Positions 20,881-31,471 are shown, counted from the stretch's first letter. The stretch is 64,000 nt of DNA from Bhargavaea beijingensis (GCF_900101985.1 NZ_FNAR01000007.1:62001-126000); one strand, 5' to 3'. Numbers and translations: made by a program. The notes: generated from the letters alone by a model not told the origin.

Positions 20881-23278
20881 AGTCATCACGGATGTTTCGG
20901 CGCATCCCGTTGACCGGCCATTCGACTATGCCGTGCCGGAGAGGATGGAGGAGGTCATCGAACCGGGTGCGCGTGTGAGGGTCCCTTTCGGCAACCGGAA
21001 AGTGCTCGGGTTCGTCATCGGTATAAAAGAAGAAAGCGACGTGCCGGATTCCCGGCTGAAACCGATCGACGAACTGCTGGATCCCGAACCGGTGCTGACC
21101 GGGGAGATGCTTCGTCTAGCTGACTGGATGAAGCAGACAACTCTCTGCTTTGAAATTGATGCACTCCAGGCGATGCTCCCTTCCGCGCTCCGGGCAAAGT
21201 ACGAAAAAACCGTCCATATCCTTGAGCCGGAAAAGCTTGCCGGGGAAGTGGCCGCAATTGCCCGGAACCGGCGGGTTGTGCCAGTCAAGGAATTCGGGGA
21301 CCGGCTGTTGCCCGCTTTAAAGCAGCTGGCTGCAGGAGGGGCGGTGTCGATCGAAACTGTGGTCAGGCAGAGGACGAACATCAAAAAAGAAAAGGTGCTC
21401 CATATCGGCGGGCCGGACCGGCTGAGGGAGATCAGGGAATCCCTTCCGAAGTCGGCGAGCCGTCAGGCGGAGCTGATTGATTGGATGGAAACCCATATCG
21501 GCATGTCCGTTCCGTCAAAAGATGTGATGGAGTCCGCCGGCACGACACGCGCGACCATCAAGGCACTTGTTGACAAGGGTGCTGCCCGCGAGACGGAGGA
21601 GGAAGTATACCGGAAGCCGGAGTCCGGCCTCATGCCGGAAAGCGGCGGCCTGCCCGGGCCGCTGACGGAAGAGCAGGCCACAGCCGTCGGGAAGATCGGC
21701 GAAGCGGTCGATGCCGGGCGGGACGAAACGTTTCTCCTTCATGGTGTGACGGGGAGCGGCAAGACAGAGGTGTACATGCAGGTGATCCGCCAAGTGCTGG
21801 ACCTCGGCAAGGAAGCAATCGTCCTCGTGCCGGAAATTTCATTGACGCCCCAGATTACATCACGCTTCAAAAGGCGTTTCGGCCCGATGGTCGCCGTCAT
21901 GCACAGCGGGCTGTCGGCAGGGGAAAAATATGATGAATGGCGGAAAATCCAGCGAGGGGAAGTAAAGGTGGTGGTCGGTGCGCGTTCCGCCATTTTTGCA
22001 CCGTTCAGAAACCTGGGCGTCATCATCCTGGATGAAGAGCACGAATCCAGCTACAAACAGGAGGACAGCCCGCGCTACCATGCACGGGATGTGGCAATCC
22101 GTCGCTCGCAGGAACATGGCTGCCCGGTCATATTGGGAAGCGCCACGCCAGCTCTTGAATCGTATGCTCGCGCCCACAAAGGCGTCTACTCGCTGCTCAC
22201 CCTGACCGAGCGGGCAAAAAAACAGCCGCTCCCTGAAGTGCAGGTCGTGGATATGCGCGAGGAACTGAAAAACGGCAACCGCTCGATGTTCTCGGTGGCG
22301 CTTGCAGAGGCCATCCGCGACAGGCTGGAAAAAGGCGAGCAGACCGTGCTTTTCCTTAACAGGAGGGGGTATTCTTCTTTTGTGCTCTGCCGTGACTGCG
22401 GAACGTCCGTCCAGTGTCCGAACTGTGATATCTCTCTTACCTACCATAGGGCGACGGAGCGGCTTCAGTGCCATTATTGCGGTCACGAGGAGCAGGTTCC
22501 GCTCACCTGCCCAGAATGCGGAAGTGAACATATCCGCTTTTTCGGGACAGGCACCCAGAAAGTGCAGGAGGAGCTTCACCGGTTGTTCCCGGAAGCGCGC
22601 GTACTGCGGATGGACGTGGATACGACACGCCAGAAAGGCGCCCACGAGCGTCTTCTCCGGCAATTCGGAGATGGTGAGGCAGACATCCTGCTCGGAACCC
22701 AAATGATTGCAAAAGGCCTGGATTTTCCGAACATCACGCTTGTCGGCGTTTTGTCTGCGGATACGATGCTCCGCCTTTCCGACTTCAGGGCGGCCGAGAA
22801 AACGTTCCAGCTGCTGACGCAAGTGAGCGGCCGTGCGGGACGACATGAAAAAGAGGGAGAGGTTGTCGTCCAGACTTACGCTCCGGAACACTATGCAGTG
22901 GAGCTGGCGAAAGACCAGGCCTACGAGCCGTTCTATGCGATTGAAATGGGGAACCGCAAGCGGTATTCCTACCCGCCATTCTATTTTGTGGCACTGATTC
23001 AATTCTCTCATGAAGACCTGATCAAGGTGTCGGAAACCGCCGGCAATGCCGTGCGTTACCTGTCCGGAAAACTGGGTCCGGATACAGTGATCATCGGCCC
23101 GACGTCCGCCGAAGTGGCCCGTGTGAACAATAGATATCGCTATCAATGTCTGATAAAATACAAAAAAGAACCGAAGCTGGCCGGGGTTCTGACGGATCTT
23201 GTGAAGATCTACAGAAGCAGTTGGATGAAGGAAGGCATTCTGATGTCAATTGACATGAATCCTTCTACCATCAGCTGA
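20870..23278 (+). CDS. priA: Primosomal protein N' (replication restart helicase)
   Basis: PriA recognises abandoned replication forks and reloads the replicative helicase. The 802-residue protein has an N-terminal DNA-binding region, Walker A GVTGSGKTEVYM, the DEEH Walker B variant (LDEEHESSYKQ), and a cysteine-rich zinc region with four CxxC pairs (CRDC, CPNC, CHYC, CPEC). The helicase C-terminal motif QVSGRAGR is present. The ATG is chosen over a GTG three codons upstream because the GGGGG ribosome-binding site is then correctly spaced. Confidence 0.96.
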   Translation: MIAEVITDVSAHPVDRPFDYAVPERMEEVIEPGARVRVPFGNRKVLGFVIGIKEESDVPDSRLKPIDELLDPEPVLTGEMLRLADWMKQTTLCFEIDALQAMLPSALRAKYEKTVHILEPEKLAGEVAAIARNRRVVPVKEFGDRLLPALKQLAAGGAVSIETVVRQRTNIKKEKVLHIGGPDRLREIRESLPKSASRQAELIDWMETHIGMSVPSKDVMESAGTTRATIKALVDKGAARETEEEVYRKPESGLMPESGGLPGPLTEEQATAVGKIGEAVDAGRDETFLLHGVTGSGKTEVYMQVIRQVLDLGKEAIVLVPEISLTPQITSRFKRRFGPMVAVMHSGLSAGEKYDEWRKIQRGEVKVVVGARSAIFAPFRNLGVIILDEEHESSYKQEDSPRYHARDVAIRRSQEHGCPVILGSATPALESYARAHKGVYSLLTLTERAKKQPLPEVQVVDMREELKNGNRSMFSVALAEAIRDRLEKGEQTVLFLNRRGYSSFVLCRDCGTSVQCPNCDISLTYHRATERLQCHYCGHEEQVPLTCPECGSEHIRFFGTGTQKVQEELHRLFPEARVLRMDVDTTRQKGAHERLLRQFGDGEADILLGTQMIAKGLDFPNITLVGVLSADTMLRLSDFRAAEKTFQLLTQVSGRAGRHEKEGEVVVQTYAPEHYAVELAKDQAYEPFYAIEMGNRKRYSYPPFYFVALIQFSHEDLIKVSETAGNAVRYLSGKLGPDTVIIGPTSAEVARVNNRYRYQCLIKYKKEPKLAGVLTDLVKIYRSSWMKEGILMSIDMNPSTIS

Positions 23279-23306
23279 TCCCGGCAACGGAAATGGGGAA
23301 TCATCT

Positions 23307-23804
23307 ATGGCAATCCTTGAAATTGTTCAACATCCGTCCCCGATACTGACGGAATCCTGCAAGCCGGTCACCGATTTCGGTGGCGGGCTGCAGGCGCTTT
23401 TGGACGATATGTACGAGACGATGATCGATGCAGATGGCATCGGTATCGCTGCACCTCAGGTCGGTGAGTCCATCCGCGCGGCCATCGTCGATCTCGGCGA
23501 GGGCCAGGACCCGATCTGGCTGATCAACCCGGAGGTTGTCGCGACGGGCGGAAAGGAAACAGAAGTGGAAGGCTGCCTCAGTTTTCCCGGCCTCTATGGA
23601 GAAGTGGAGAGGCCTTATTATGTGAAGGTGCACGCCCAAGACCGCGACGGATCGTGGTATGAACTGGAAACGGAAGATTACGAAGCGAGAGCGATCCTTC
23701 ATGAGATTGACCATCTGGACGGCATCCTGTTCGACTCGAAGATCATCCGAGTCGTTCCGGAAGAGGAACTGGAAGCGGCAGGAGAGGAGGAGGAAGAGGA
23801 ATGA
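23307..23804 (+). CDS. def: Peptide deformylase
   Basis: Def removes the formyl group from nascent N-termini. All three signature motifs are present in 165 residues: [18 protein letters not shown] with the metal Cys, and HEIDHLDG with the two metal His ligands and catalytic Glu. The tail is a run of acidic residues. Its stop overlaps the start of fmt, the gene for the opposing formylating enzyme. Confidence 0.97.
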   Translation: MAILEIVQHPSPILTESCKPVTDFGGGLQALLDDMYETMIDADGIGIAAPQVGESIRAAIVDLGEGQDPIWLINPEVVATGGKETEVEGCLSFPGLYGEVERPYYVKVHAQDRDGSWYELETEDYEARAILHEIDHLDGILFDSKIIRVVPEEELEAAGEEEEEE

Positions 23805-24742
23805 CGCGAATCGTATTCATGGGAACTCCTGACTTTTCCGTTCCGATTCTCCGCATGCTCCATGAAGAGGGCTATGACCTCCTGGCTGCGGTTACCCAGC
23901 CGGACCGGCCTGTCGGACGGAAGCGGGTTCTTACGCCGCCCCCGGTCAAGGAGGAAGCGCTGCGGCTCGGACTTCCGGTTATCCAGCCGGGCAAGCTGAA
24001 AGGCTCAGAGGAGCTGAATGAAATCCTCTCAATGGAGCCGGACCTGATCATCACGGCCGCTTTCGGGCAGATCCTCCCGAACGAGCTGCTTGACGCCCCG
24101 CCGCTCGGCTGCCTGAATGTCCATGCATCACTGCTACCTGAATACAGGGGCGGAGCGCCGATCCATCAAGCCATCATCGACGGCAGGGAAGAAACAGGCG
24201 TGACAATCATGTATATGGCTGAAAAGCTGGACGCTGGCGACATCATTTCCCAGGTGCGCGTTCCGATTGGCGAAAATGACAATACCGGCGAGCTGTTCGA
24301 CCGGCTTTCGGAAGCCGGAACCATCCTTCTGAAAGAAACGCTCCCTTCAGTTATTGCCGGGACGAATGAGCGCATCCCCCAGGACCATGAAAAAGCAACG
24401 TTCGCGGGCAACATCAAACGGGAACAGGAGCGCATCGACTGGATGATGCCGGGAAATGCGGTGCACAATCAGATCCGCGGCCTCAGCCCGTGGCCGGTCG
24501 CTTATACGGAACTCGACGGGAAGCCCGTGAAAATCTGGCGTGCCGAAAAGGCTCCCGGAAAACCAGGCGCATCCGCCGGTGAGATTATTTCTGTGGATGA
24601 TGGTGCAATCACCGTTCAGGCCGGCGACGGAACCTCCGTCCGGCTCCTTGAGTTGCAGCCTTCCGGCAAAAAGCGGATGGAGGCCCGCGGCTTCTTGAAC
24701 GGGGCCGGGTCCCATATCAAAGCGGGAGACCGTTTCGAATGA
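23801..24742 (+). CDS. fmt: Methionyl-tRNA formyltransferase
   Basis: Fmt formylates initiator Met-tRNA using 10-formyl-tetrahydrofolate. The 313-residue protein contains [12 protein letters not shown] at the N-terminus and the catalytic region [17 protein letters not shown] (Asn, His and nearby Asp of the hydrolase-like fold), followed by a C-terminal tRNA-binding OB domain. It overlaps def upstream and rsmB downstream by four bases each, indicating coupled translation. Confidence 0.97.
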   Translation: MTRIVFMGTPDFSVPILRMLHEEGYDLLAAVTQPDRPVGRKRVLTPPPVKEEALRLGLPVIQPGKLKGSEELNEILSMEPDLIITAAFGQILPNELLDAPPLGCLNVHASLLPEYRGGAPIHQAIIDGREETGVTIMYMAEKLDAGDIISQVRVPIGENDNTGELFDRLSEAGTILLKETLPSVIAGTNERIPQDHEKATFAGNIKREQERIDWMMPGNAVHNQIRGLSPWPVAYTELDGKPVKIWRAEKAPGKPGASAGEIISVDDGAITVQAGDGTSVRLLELQPSGKKRMEARGFLNGAGSHIKAGDRFE

Positions 24743-26088
24743 GCCGCAAAAAAGAGAAAAGATGGGACGGGAACGTAAGGGATGCGGCACTCAGCATCCT
24801 GCTGGCGGTCGAGCGCGATCAGGCCTACAGCAACCTGCTGCTGAATCGAACGATTGAAACGTACGGCCTGGATGACAAGGATCGGTCCCTGCTGACTGAA
24901 CTGACATACGGCACTTTGCAGCGCCGGATGACCCTTGACTACCACCTGGAGCCGCTGGTGCGGGGCAAGCTTGAGGATTGGGTGCGTGAACTTCTGAGAC
25001 TCTCGGTCTACCAGATTGTGTATCTCACAAAGATACCCCCGCATGCAGCGGTGAGTGAAGCGGTGGAGATTGCCAAGCGTCGCGGCCATAAAGGAATCGC
25101 CTCGCTTGTTAACGGCATTCTCCGCTCTTTTCTCAGGAAAGGTCCCAGGAAAATCGGGCCCGGACTGACCTGGGAAGAAAAGACCGCAATCGAAACGAGC
25201 CATCCCGAGTGGATGATCAGACGCTGGGCGGAACAGTATGGCAGAGAGACGGCGCGTGAAATGGCGCTTGCGAACAATGAACCTCCGTTGCAGACACTGA
25301 GGGTCAACCGGACAAAGGCCTCGCGGGAAGAAGTACTGGACATGCTCGGTGAGGAAGGCTTCATGGCTGAGCCGAGTCCGATTGTACCGGACGCCGTCCG
25401 GATCCTCGGAAGGAATGCTGCAAGGAGCCGTGCTTTCCGGGAAGGTTTCGTCACCATACAGGACGAGAGCTCGATGCTTCCGGTTATGGCGCTGGACCCG
25501 GGGCCGGACATGTCGGTGCTGGACATGTGCGCGGCACCGGGCGGAAAAACGACCCATATTGCCGAACGTATGGATAACACCGGCGAAGTCCGGGCATTTG
25601 ACCTCCATCCGCATAAGGTGAAACTCATCACCCAAAACGCTTCGCGTCTGGGCCTGGAAAATATCCGTACAGGTTCTGCGGACAGCCGGGAACTTTCAAG
25701 AACCCTTGAGCATAAATCCTTTGACCGGATCCTCGTGGATGCACCGTGCAGCGGGCTCGGTGTCATCCGCAGGAAGCCGGATATCAAATATTCAAAGACG
25801 GAAGATGAGATAGGCAAACTGCCCGATATCCAGAAGAGTCTGCTGGAGGAGGCTTATCAACTCCTGAAGCCCGGCGGCCTGCTCGTATACAGCACCTGCA
25901 CGGTCGACAGAGAAGAAAATCGCCTGACGGCCGAGGCATTCCTCGAATCCCGTCCGGACCTTGAACGTGTGGATCTCAAGGAATCCATGCCGGAAAATCT
26001 TCGCTATGAGGACGGCATGTTGCAGGTTCTGCCGCAGGATTTCGGCGGCGATGGATTTTTTGTAGCCGCCTTCAGAAAACCTGAATAA
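24739..26088 (+). CDS. rsmB: 16S rRNA (cytosine-967-C5) methyltransferase
   Basis: RsmB (Sun) methylates C967 of 16S rRNA. The 449-residue protein has an N-terminal NusB-like RNA-binding domain (about residues 1-140) and a Rossmann methyltransferase domain with CAAPGGKT, the DAPCSGLGV motif and the STCTV motif supplying the two catalytic cysteines. It lies after fmt as in most Firmicutes. The gene rlmN, which follows it in B. subtilis, is absent here and prpC comes next. Confidence 0.95.
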   Translation: MSRKKEKRWDGNVRDAALSILLAVERDQAYSNLLLNRTIETYGLDDKDRSLLTELTYGTLQRRMTLDYHLEPLVRGKLEDWVRELLRLSVYQIVYLTKIPPHAAVSEAVEIAKRRGHKGIASLVNGILRSFLRKGPRKIGPGLTWEEKTAIETSHPEWMIRRWAEQYGRETAREMALANNEPPLQTLRVNRTKASREEVLDMLGEEGFMAEPSPIVPDAVRILGRNAARSRAFREGFVTIQDESSMLPVMALDPGPDMSVLDMCAAPGGKTTHIAERMDNTGEVRAFDLHPHKVKLITQNASRLGLENIRTGSADSRELSRTLEHKSFDRILVDAPCSGLGVIRRKPDIKYSKTEDEIGKLPDIQKSLLEEAYQLLKPGGLLVYSTCTVDREENRLTAEAFLESRPDLERVDLKESMPENLRYEDGMLQVLPQDFGGDGFFVAAFRKPE

Positions 26089-26146
26089 GCCGGCGGACTG
26101 AACCGGAAATTTCCGGTCGTCCGCAAATGGAAACGGGGGAGTCAAA

Positions 26147-26908
26147 GTGGAAGTAGCAGTCCGGACACATGTCGGGATGAAAAGACGCATCAATGAAGAC
26201 CGGACCGGCATCTTCACAAGAGAAGGCGGCCGGTTCATGCTGGCTGTTGTCGCAGACGGGATGGGCGGCCATAAAAGCGGTGACACGGCGAGCCGGATGG
26301 CCGTCGAAGGGTTTGGTGAAGAATTCGTAAGGGCTGATCTGACCAACCTTAAGACAGATGACGGCCGGTCCATCTGGCTTGCCGATGTGACAGAAAGGCT
26401 GAATCGTGACCTCCTCGAACATGCTCGTTTCAATGAAGAATGCCGGGGCATGGGGACAACCATCGAAGCCGCAGTGATAGCCGGGGAAGAAGTGACCCTC
26501 TGCCATATCGGGGACAGCCGGACCTACAGGCTCGGATCTGAAGGGTTCGAGCAGGTGACGAAAGATCATTCCCTTGTCAGCCTGCTTGTCGATTCCGGGG
26601 AAATTACCGAAGAGGAAGCGCGCATCCACCCAAAAAGGAACTTTATCATAAAGGCGCTGGGCACGGATGAATCGGTGGAACCTGACATCATCCCCCTCAG
26701 GCTGCCGGAAGGGAGTGCGTTGCTGCTCTGTTCCGACGGTCTTAGCAACAAACTGGGAGAGAATGAGATGGCAGAGACGGTAGCCGGGAAGGGTACCGCA
26801 ACCGAGCGGGCGGATTCACTGGTCGATCTGGCAAACGAACGGGGCGGCGAAGACAACATTTCTGTCATTCTGATTGATAATGGCGTCCGGGAGGCTGATG
26901 CCGGATGA
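26147..26908 (+). CDS. prpC: PP2C-type protein phosphatase
   Basis: PrpC dephosphorylates targets of the Ser/Thr kinase PrkC encoded next to it. The 253-residue PPM phosphatase shows the metal-binding VVADGMGGHKSGD motif, a CHIGDSRTYRL segment, the CSDGLSN motif and the C-terminal EDNISVI motif. The GTG start follows GGGGGA. The gene overlaps prkC by four bases, the usual coupled kinase/phosphatase arrangement. Confidence 0.95.
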   Translation: MEVAVRTHVGMKRRINEDRTGIFTREGGRFMLAVVADGMGGHKSGDTASRMAVEGFGEEFVRADLTNLKTDDGRSIWLADVTERLNRDLLEHARFNEECRGMGTTIEAAVIAGEEVTLCHIGDSRTYRLGSEGFEQVTKDHSLVSLLVDSGEITEEEARIHPKRNFIIKALGTDESVEPDIIPLRLPEGSALLLCSDGLSNKLGENEMAETVAGKGTATERADSLVDLANERGGEDNISVILIDNGVREADAG

Positions 26909-28848
26909 TCGGAAAACGAATCAGCGGACGTTATGAAGTCCTCGGCCTGCTGGGCGGAGGCGGCATGTCCACTGTCTACCTGGCGCAGGATGTCATTTTG
27001 GACCGCCCTGTGGCCATCAAGGTCCTCAGACAGGATTTCTCTGACGAAGACGAATTGAGGAAAAGGTTTCAGCGTGAAGCACTGTCGGCCACTTCGCTTG
27101 TCCATCCGAATATCGTGAACATCTACGACGTCGGCGAAGACGGGGACCTGCAGTATCTCGTTATGGAATATGTGGAGGGACAGACCCTCAAGGAATACAT
27201 CAAAGACTATGCCCCGCTTGACCCGGCGGAAGCCGTGGAAATCATGAAGCAATTATGCTCGGGAATCACCGCGGCGCACATACATGGCATCATTCACAGG
27301 GACGTCAAACCGCAAAATATCCTGATGGACCGCGGCGGTCAGGTGAAACTCACTGATTTCGGGATTGCCATGGCACTGTCCGCCACAGCGCTCACACGGA
27401 CCAACTCGGTGATGGGAACGGTCCACTATCTGTCCCCCGAGCAGGCGCGCGGCGGAATGGCGACGAAGCGAACGGATATTTACTCGCTTGGAATCGTACT
27501 GTTTGAGATGCTGACGGGAAAATTGCCATTCTCTGGAGAATCGGCTGTCTCCATCGCACTGAAGCATCTTCAAGAACAGACTCCTTCAGTCCGGGCGCTC
27601 AGGCCGGACATTCCGCAGAGTCTTGAAAATGTCATCCTGAAAGCGACCGCCAAAGATCCGGCTGCCCGTTATCCGTCCGCGGATGCGATGCTCAGGGACC
27701 TTTATACCGTCTTGTCACCCGAACGGGCAGACGAAGCCCCGTTTGAGCCGCCGCCGATCGACGAGGAGGCGACAAAGGCCATCCCGATCATAAGGGAAGA
27801 GCCCGATACAGAAAACACCATCGCTTCCAAGCCGGTCGCGCCGCTTCCGAAGGAGCCTGCCGGTGAGCTACAGAAACCGCAAAAGAAAAAACGGAAAAAG
27901 TGGCCATTCGTATTGGCCGGCCTCCTCCTGCTCACCCTGATTGCAGGCATTGTCCTCTATATCACCGGGGTGATCGGAACCAGACAGGCCGAAGTGCCGG
28001 ATGTTTCCGGCATGACTGTTGAAGAAGCATCGGCAGAGCTTGAAGACAGCGGATTCCTCTCCGGTGAATTGAACGAAGAACATTCAACGGATATCGAGGA
28101 AGGGTCCGTGATCCGGACGAGCCCGCAGGCCGGCCGCATCCGCGATGAGGGAGAAACCATCGACCTTGTGGTTAGCTTGGGCCCGGAAAAAGTGGAGCTG
28201 ACCGACTTTACAGGCCGTGACTATGAGTCCATCTCCGATGTCATCGAAGATTACGGGTTCCGGAAAGTAGAAGTAAATGAAGTGTTCTCAGAGGAAGCGC
28301 AGGGCACCATCATCAGCCAGGAACCGGAAGCCGGCGAGGAGGTCGCCCCTTCACAGACCGACCTGGTACTGACGGTCAGCAAGGGCGTCGAAATGATCCA
28401 GACCGAAAACCTGGCCGGATTCGATGAACAGCAGCTGAACGATTATGCCAAACGCTCCGGCTTCAATATCCGGATTGTGGCAGAAGAAGCGTCCGGCAAC
28501 GTCGAGGCCGGACGTGTGATCTCCCAGGAGCCGGAAGCCGAAACGGAGCTTGAAAAAGGCAGCACAATAGAAGTTGTCCTGTCAAAAGGCCCGGAGGCAA
28601 AGCCGGTGAAAACGTATATCCAGGCGATCACGATCCCGTACGAGCCGGCTGAGGAGGGTGCGGAACAAGCCGTGGAGATCTACATCCGTGACAATTCCAG
28701 AACGATGGACGAGCCGGCTGAATCCTTTGCGATCACTGCCGATGAGACGCGGCGAATCCGCATAGAGATCAGCGAGGGGCAGACCGGCGCCTACAAGATC
28801 GTCCGGGACGGAGAGACGATCGATGAAGAAACAATTCCATATGAGTAA
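26905..28848 (+). CDS. prkC: PASTA-domain Ser/Thr protein kinase
   Basis: This 647-residue membrane kinase senses cell-wall material and acts on translation and germination factors in B. subtilis. The N-terminal kinase domain (about 1-270) has GGGGMSTVYLA, the VAIKVL lysine, HRDVKPQNIL and DFGIA. A proline-rich and then basic linker leads to a single membrane span at about 333-355. Three extracellular PASTA repeats follow (about 364-431, 432-499, 500-567), and the last 80 residues form a separate C-terminal module. The overlap with prpC and the position before rsgA are typical. Confidence 0.96.
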   Translation: MIGKRISGRYEVLGLLGGGGMSTVYLAQDVILDRPVAIKVLRQDFSDEDELRKRFQREALSATSLVHPNIVNIYDVGEDGDLQYLVMEYVEGQTLKEYIKDYAPLDPAEAVEIMKQLCSGITAAHIHGIIHRDVKPQNILMDRGGQVKLTDFGIAMALSATALTRTNSVMGTVHYLSPEQARGGMATKRTDIYSLGIVLFEMLTGKLPFSGESAVSIALKHLQEQTPSVRALRPDIPQSLENVILKATAKDPAARYPSADAMLRDLYTVLSPERADEAPFEPPPIDEEATKAIPIIREEPDTENTIASKPVAPLPKEPAGELQKPQKKKRKKWPFVLAGLLLLTLIAGIVLYITGVIGTRQAEVPDVSGMTVEEASAELEDSGFLSGELNEEHSTDIEEGSVIRTSPQAGRIRDEGETIDLVVSLGPEKVELTDFTGRDYESISDVIEDYGFRKVEVNEVFSEEAQGTIISQEPEAGEEVAPSQTDLVLTVSKGVEMIQTENLAGFDEQQLNDYAKRSGFNIRIVAEEASGNVEAGRVISQEPEAETELEKGSTIEVVLSKGPEAKPVKTYIQAITIPYEPAEEGAEQAVEIYIRDNSRTMDEPAESFAITADETRRIRIEISEGQTGAYKIVRDGETIDEETIPYE

Positions 28849-28898
28849 CCGGTGATGAACATGGCAACCGGCACATTTCGGAAAGGGAAGGTGAAAAT

Positions 28899-29786
28899 TT
28901 GAAACAAGGCCAGATCCGCAAGGCACTGAGCGGGTTCTACTATTTGTATGACAACGGTGAGACGGTGCGCAGCAAAGGGCGCGGTGTCTTCAGGGTTCGA
29001 GGTGTAACCCTGCTTGTCGGCGATTTCGTAGATTACGAGAAAGACGGCGAGAATGATGCCGTCATCGTGAATGTCCATGAGCGCAAAAATGAGCTTGTGC
29101 GTCCACCCATCGCCAATGTCGACCAGGCGCTTCTCGTCTTTTCTGTTAAGGAGCCGAATTTTTCCCCGAAGCTGCTTGACCGTTTTCTTGCGGTCATTGA
29201 ATCCTACGGGGTCGAGCCGGTCATCATCCTGACCAAGACCGACCTGCTGGATGAAAAAGCCGCGGCGGAAATACGGCGGTATGCGGATTATTACCGGAGC
29301 ATCGGCTACACTGTGCTGGAAACCAGTATCGGAGACGGGGAGATTGCAGAGGTGCTCGGTCCGATCATCAGGGGAAAGACCACTGTTCTGACAGGACAGT
29401 CAGGTGTCGGAAAGTCCACGCTGCTCAATACGCTCATGCCTGAACTTGAGCTGAAAACGGATGAAATCTCCGATTCGCTCGGCCGCGGCCGGCATACGAC
29501 CCGGCACGTGGAACTGATCGAATACGCCGGCGGTCTGGTCGCAGATACGCCGGGCTTCAGCTCGCTTGATTTTGACCATCTTGAGAAAGAGGAACTGTCC
29601 GGATGCTTTGCCGAATTCGCTGAGCTGTCCGAAAACTGTAAGTTCAGGGGCTGCCTGCATCTGAAAGAGCCGAAATGTGCCGTAAAGGCGGCCGTCGGGT
29701 CCGGTGAAGCCGAACAGTTCAGATATGATCATTACGTACAGTTTTTGCAGGAAATCATAGACCGAAAGCCGAGGTATCCATCATGA
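28899..29786 (+). CDS. rsgA: Ribosome small subunit-dependent GTPase (RsgA/CpgA)
   Basis: RsgA is a late 30S assembly factor. The 295-residue protein has an N-terminal OB fold, then a circularly permuted GTPase with TKTDLLDE (G4) before GQSGVGKST (G1) and DTPGFSS (G3), and a C-terminal zinc motif with Cys and His in the [14 protein letters not shown] segment. The TTG start has AAGGGAAGG upstream. The B. subtilis homologue is a phosphorylation target of the neighbouring PrkC. Confidence 0.95.
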   Translation: MKQGQIRKALSGFYYLYDNGETVRSKGRGVFRVRGVTLLVGDFVDYEKDGENDAVIVNVHERKNELVRPPIANVDQALLVFSVKEPNFSPKLLDRFLAVIESYGVEPVIILTKTDLLDEKAAAEIRRYADYYRSIGYTVLETSIGDGEIAEVLGPIIRGKTTVLTGQSGVGKSTLLNTLMPELELKTDEISDSLGRGRHTTRHVELIEYAGGLVADTPGFSSLDFDHLEKEELSGCFAEFAELSENCKFRGCLHLKEPKCAVKAAVGSGEAEQFRYDHYVQFLQEIIDRKPRYPS

Positions 29787-30448
29787 TTAAAATTGCACCA
29801 TCCATCCTTTCCGCCGATTTCGCAAAGCTCGGAGAAGAAGTCAGGGAAGTGGAACAGGCGGGAGCCGACTACATTCACATCGATGTGATGGACGGGCACT
29901 TTGTGCCGAATATCACATTGGGACCGAATATTGTGAAGGCGCTGCGGCCTGTGACGGACCTGCCGCTCGACGTCCATCTGATGATTTCCGACCCGGACCG
30001 CTACATCGCCGACTTTGCTGAAGCCGGGGCGGACATTATCACCGTGCATGCGGAGGCATGCACCCATCTCCACAGTACCGTACAGCTCATCCGTTCCCAT
30101 GGAGTAAAGGCGGGAGTTGTTCTGAATCCCCACACTCCTCATGAGGTTCTTGAGTATGTCATCGATGATTTGGATATGGTGCTTCTCATGACGGTCAACC
30201 CCGGGTTCGGCGGCCAGTCATTTATCAGTGAAGTGGTACCGAAGATTTCCAAAGTGTGCGCGATGATCCGTGAACGGGGACTTTCTACCGAAATTGAAGT
30301 GGATGGCGGAATCACTGCGGACACGATCGCCGAATGTGCCAAGGCGGGGGCGGATGTGTTCGTGGCCGGATCTGCTATTTACAATAGGGAAGACCGGGCC
30401 GCTGCCATTGCCGCCATTCGCGAAGCGGGAGTTTCGGCTCTCCAATGA
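29783..30448 (+). CDS. rpe: Ribulose-phosphate 3-epimerase
   Basis: Rpe interconverts ribulose-5-phosphate and xylulose-5-phosphate in the pentose phosphate pathway. The 221-residue TIM barrel contains [25 protein letters not shown] with metal ligands, [10 protein letters not shown] and EVDGGI near the C-terminus. It overlaps rsgA and thiN by four bases each, so it is translated as part of the same chain of coupled genes. Confidence 0.97.
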   Translation: MIKIAPSILSADFAKLGEEVREVEQAGADYIHIDVMDGHFVPNITLGPNIVKALRPVTDLPLDVHLMISDPDRYIADFAEAGADIITVHAEACTHLHSTVQLIRSHGVKAGVVLNPHTPHEVLEYVIDDLDMVLLMTVNPGFGGQSFISEVVPKISKVCAMIRERGLSTEIEVDGGITADTIAECAKAGADVFVAGSAIYNREDRAAAIAAIREAGVSALQ

Positions 30449-31095
30449 TCCGTGAAGCGGTGGTTGTGGCGGGCGGGCCCGGTGTTGCCGGAATCCGTCC
30501 CGATACGAGGGAGGGCACAGTCTTTATCGGTGCCGACCGGGGCGCTCTCCGACTTGTGCGCTCCGGCATCCGGCCGGTGCTTTCTGTGGGGGACTTTGAC
30601 TCTGTCACAGCGGAAGAGTTCCGGGAAATTTCCTCGTTTTCGCACCGGGTCATACGCGTCGGCGGTGAAAAAGATGAGACTGACACGGAACTGGCACTTG
30701 CCGGCGCAATTCGTCTGCAGCCGGGCACCGTCACTCTCACCGGCGTGACGGGCGGGCGGCTCGACCACGCCCAGTCTGCCATGCATGCGGTTTACCGGCT
30801 GCAGGACAAGCATCCTGAAATCAGATTCAGGATCCTCGATCCGGACAATGAACTTTATTTTCTCCGACCGGGCAGGCATACAGTGCATGACGGCGGGGAA
30901 TACCGGTACATTTCTTTCTTTTCTTTCGGCGGGCCAGTGACCGGAATGACGCTGGAAGGTTTCAGATATGAGGCGGTAAATGCGGAAATCAGACCGGGGA
31001 CGACGCTCTTCACGAGCAATGAAGCAGGAGGCGGTGAATGTACTATCTCTTTCGAGACAGGCATATGTTTGGTTGTAAGAAGCACCGATGCCTGA
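30445..31095 (+). CDS. thiN: Thiamine pyrophosphokinase
   Basis: ThiN transfers pyrophosphate from ATP to thiamine. The 216-residue protein carries the family motifs [28 protein letters not shown] and [10 protein letters not shown]. The C-terminal domain forms the thiamine-binding beta sandwich. It overlaps rpe, and spoVM follows after 14 bases. No thiamine riboswitch is seen, in keeping with a salvage or kinase gene inside a housekeeping operon. Confidence 0.93.
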   Translation: MIREAVVVAGGPGVAGIRPDTREGTVFIGADRGALRLVRSGIRPVLSVGDFDSVTAEEFREISSFSHRVIRVGGEKDETDTELALAGAIRLQPGTVTLTGVTGGRLDHAQSAMHAVYRLQDKHPEIRFRILDPDNELYFLRPGRHTVHDGGEYRYISFFSFGGPVTGMTLEGFRYEAVNAEIRPGTTLFTSNEAGGGECTISFETGICLVVRSTDA

Positions 31096-31109
31096 AAGGA
31101 GCGGACGAA

Positions 31110-31241
31110 ATGAGAGTGTACACATTCCAGCTGCCCAAAATGGTGAGCAGCTTTGCGCGCAAGTGCCTGCAGCTTTTCCAACGTGAGGAACGAAAGCCGG
31201 TAGCGAAGAAAAAGCGGAGAAAAAGCAAAATGCCGAGCTGA
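31110..31241 (+). CDS. spoVM: SpoVM-like sporulation peptide with basic C-terminal extension
   Basis: The 43-residue peptide begins MRVYTFQLPK. This matches the start of B. subtilis SpoVM (MKFYTIKLPK) and keeps Pro9, needed for its recognition of convex forespore membrane. Residues 11-24 continue as an amphipathic helix. B. subtilis SpoVM ends at 26 residues, whereas here about 17 more follow, including KKKRRK. The position between thiN and rpmB is exactly that of spoVM, and an AAAGGAG ribosome-binding site is present. The stop codon lies inside the following terminator stem. Function in this organism is inferred from position and the N-terminal match. Confidence 0.82.
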   Translation: MRVYTFQLPKMVSSFARKCLQLFQREERKPVAKKKRRKSKMPS

Positions 31242-31267
31242 CTCAGGTCAGCTCGGCATTTCTTTTT
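31229..31267 (+). terminator. Terminator of the gmk-spoVM operon
   Basis: A 14-bp perfect stem (AATGCCGAGCTGAC / GTCAGCTCGGCATT) with a TCAG loop is followed by TCTTTTT. The 5' arm encodes the last codons and the stop of spoVM. The hairpin may also act for rpmB coming from the opposite side. Confidence 0.92.
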
Positions 31268-31282
31268 GCGATATTTAACAGG

Positions 31283-31471
31283 TCAGACACGCTGGACTTT
31301 ACCGGATTTCAGGGCGCGTGCGGAAACCCATACGCGCTTCGGCTTGCCATCCACCATGATGCGCACTTTTTGAAGGTTCGCACCCCAAGTGCGGCGGTTT
31401 GCGTTCATTGCGTGGGAACGGTTGTTGCCGGCGCTTGCTTTGCGGCCTGTAATAACACATTTTTTAGGCAT
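31283..31471 (-). CDS. rpmB: 50S ribosomal protein L28
   Basis: L28 is a small basic protein of the large ribosomal subunit. The 62-residue sequence begins [16 protein letters not shown] and contains [13 protein letters not shown]. It has only one Cys (position 5), so this is the zinc-independent form lacking CxxC pairs. The gene lies on the opposite strand to its neighbours, as in B. subtilis. GAGGAGGG precedes the ATG. Confidence 0.97.
   Translation of the reverse strand: MPKKCVITGRKASAGNNRSHAMNANRRTWGANLQKVRIMVDGKPKRVWVSARALKSGKVQRV

Noticed and set aside
21860-23146. 428-codon open frame on the minus strand opposite priA
   Set aside because: It lies wholly antisense to an intact priA, shows no recognisable motif, and has the composition expected of a shadow frame in GC-rich DNA. 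The same applies to other long antisense frames, e.g. 9708-10850 opposite carB and 53890-55104 opposite sucC.
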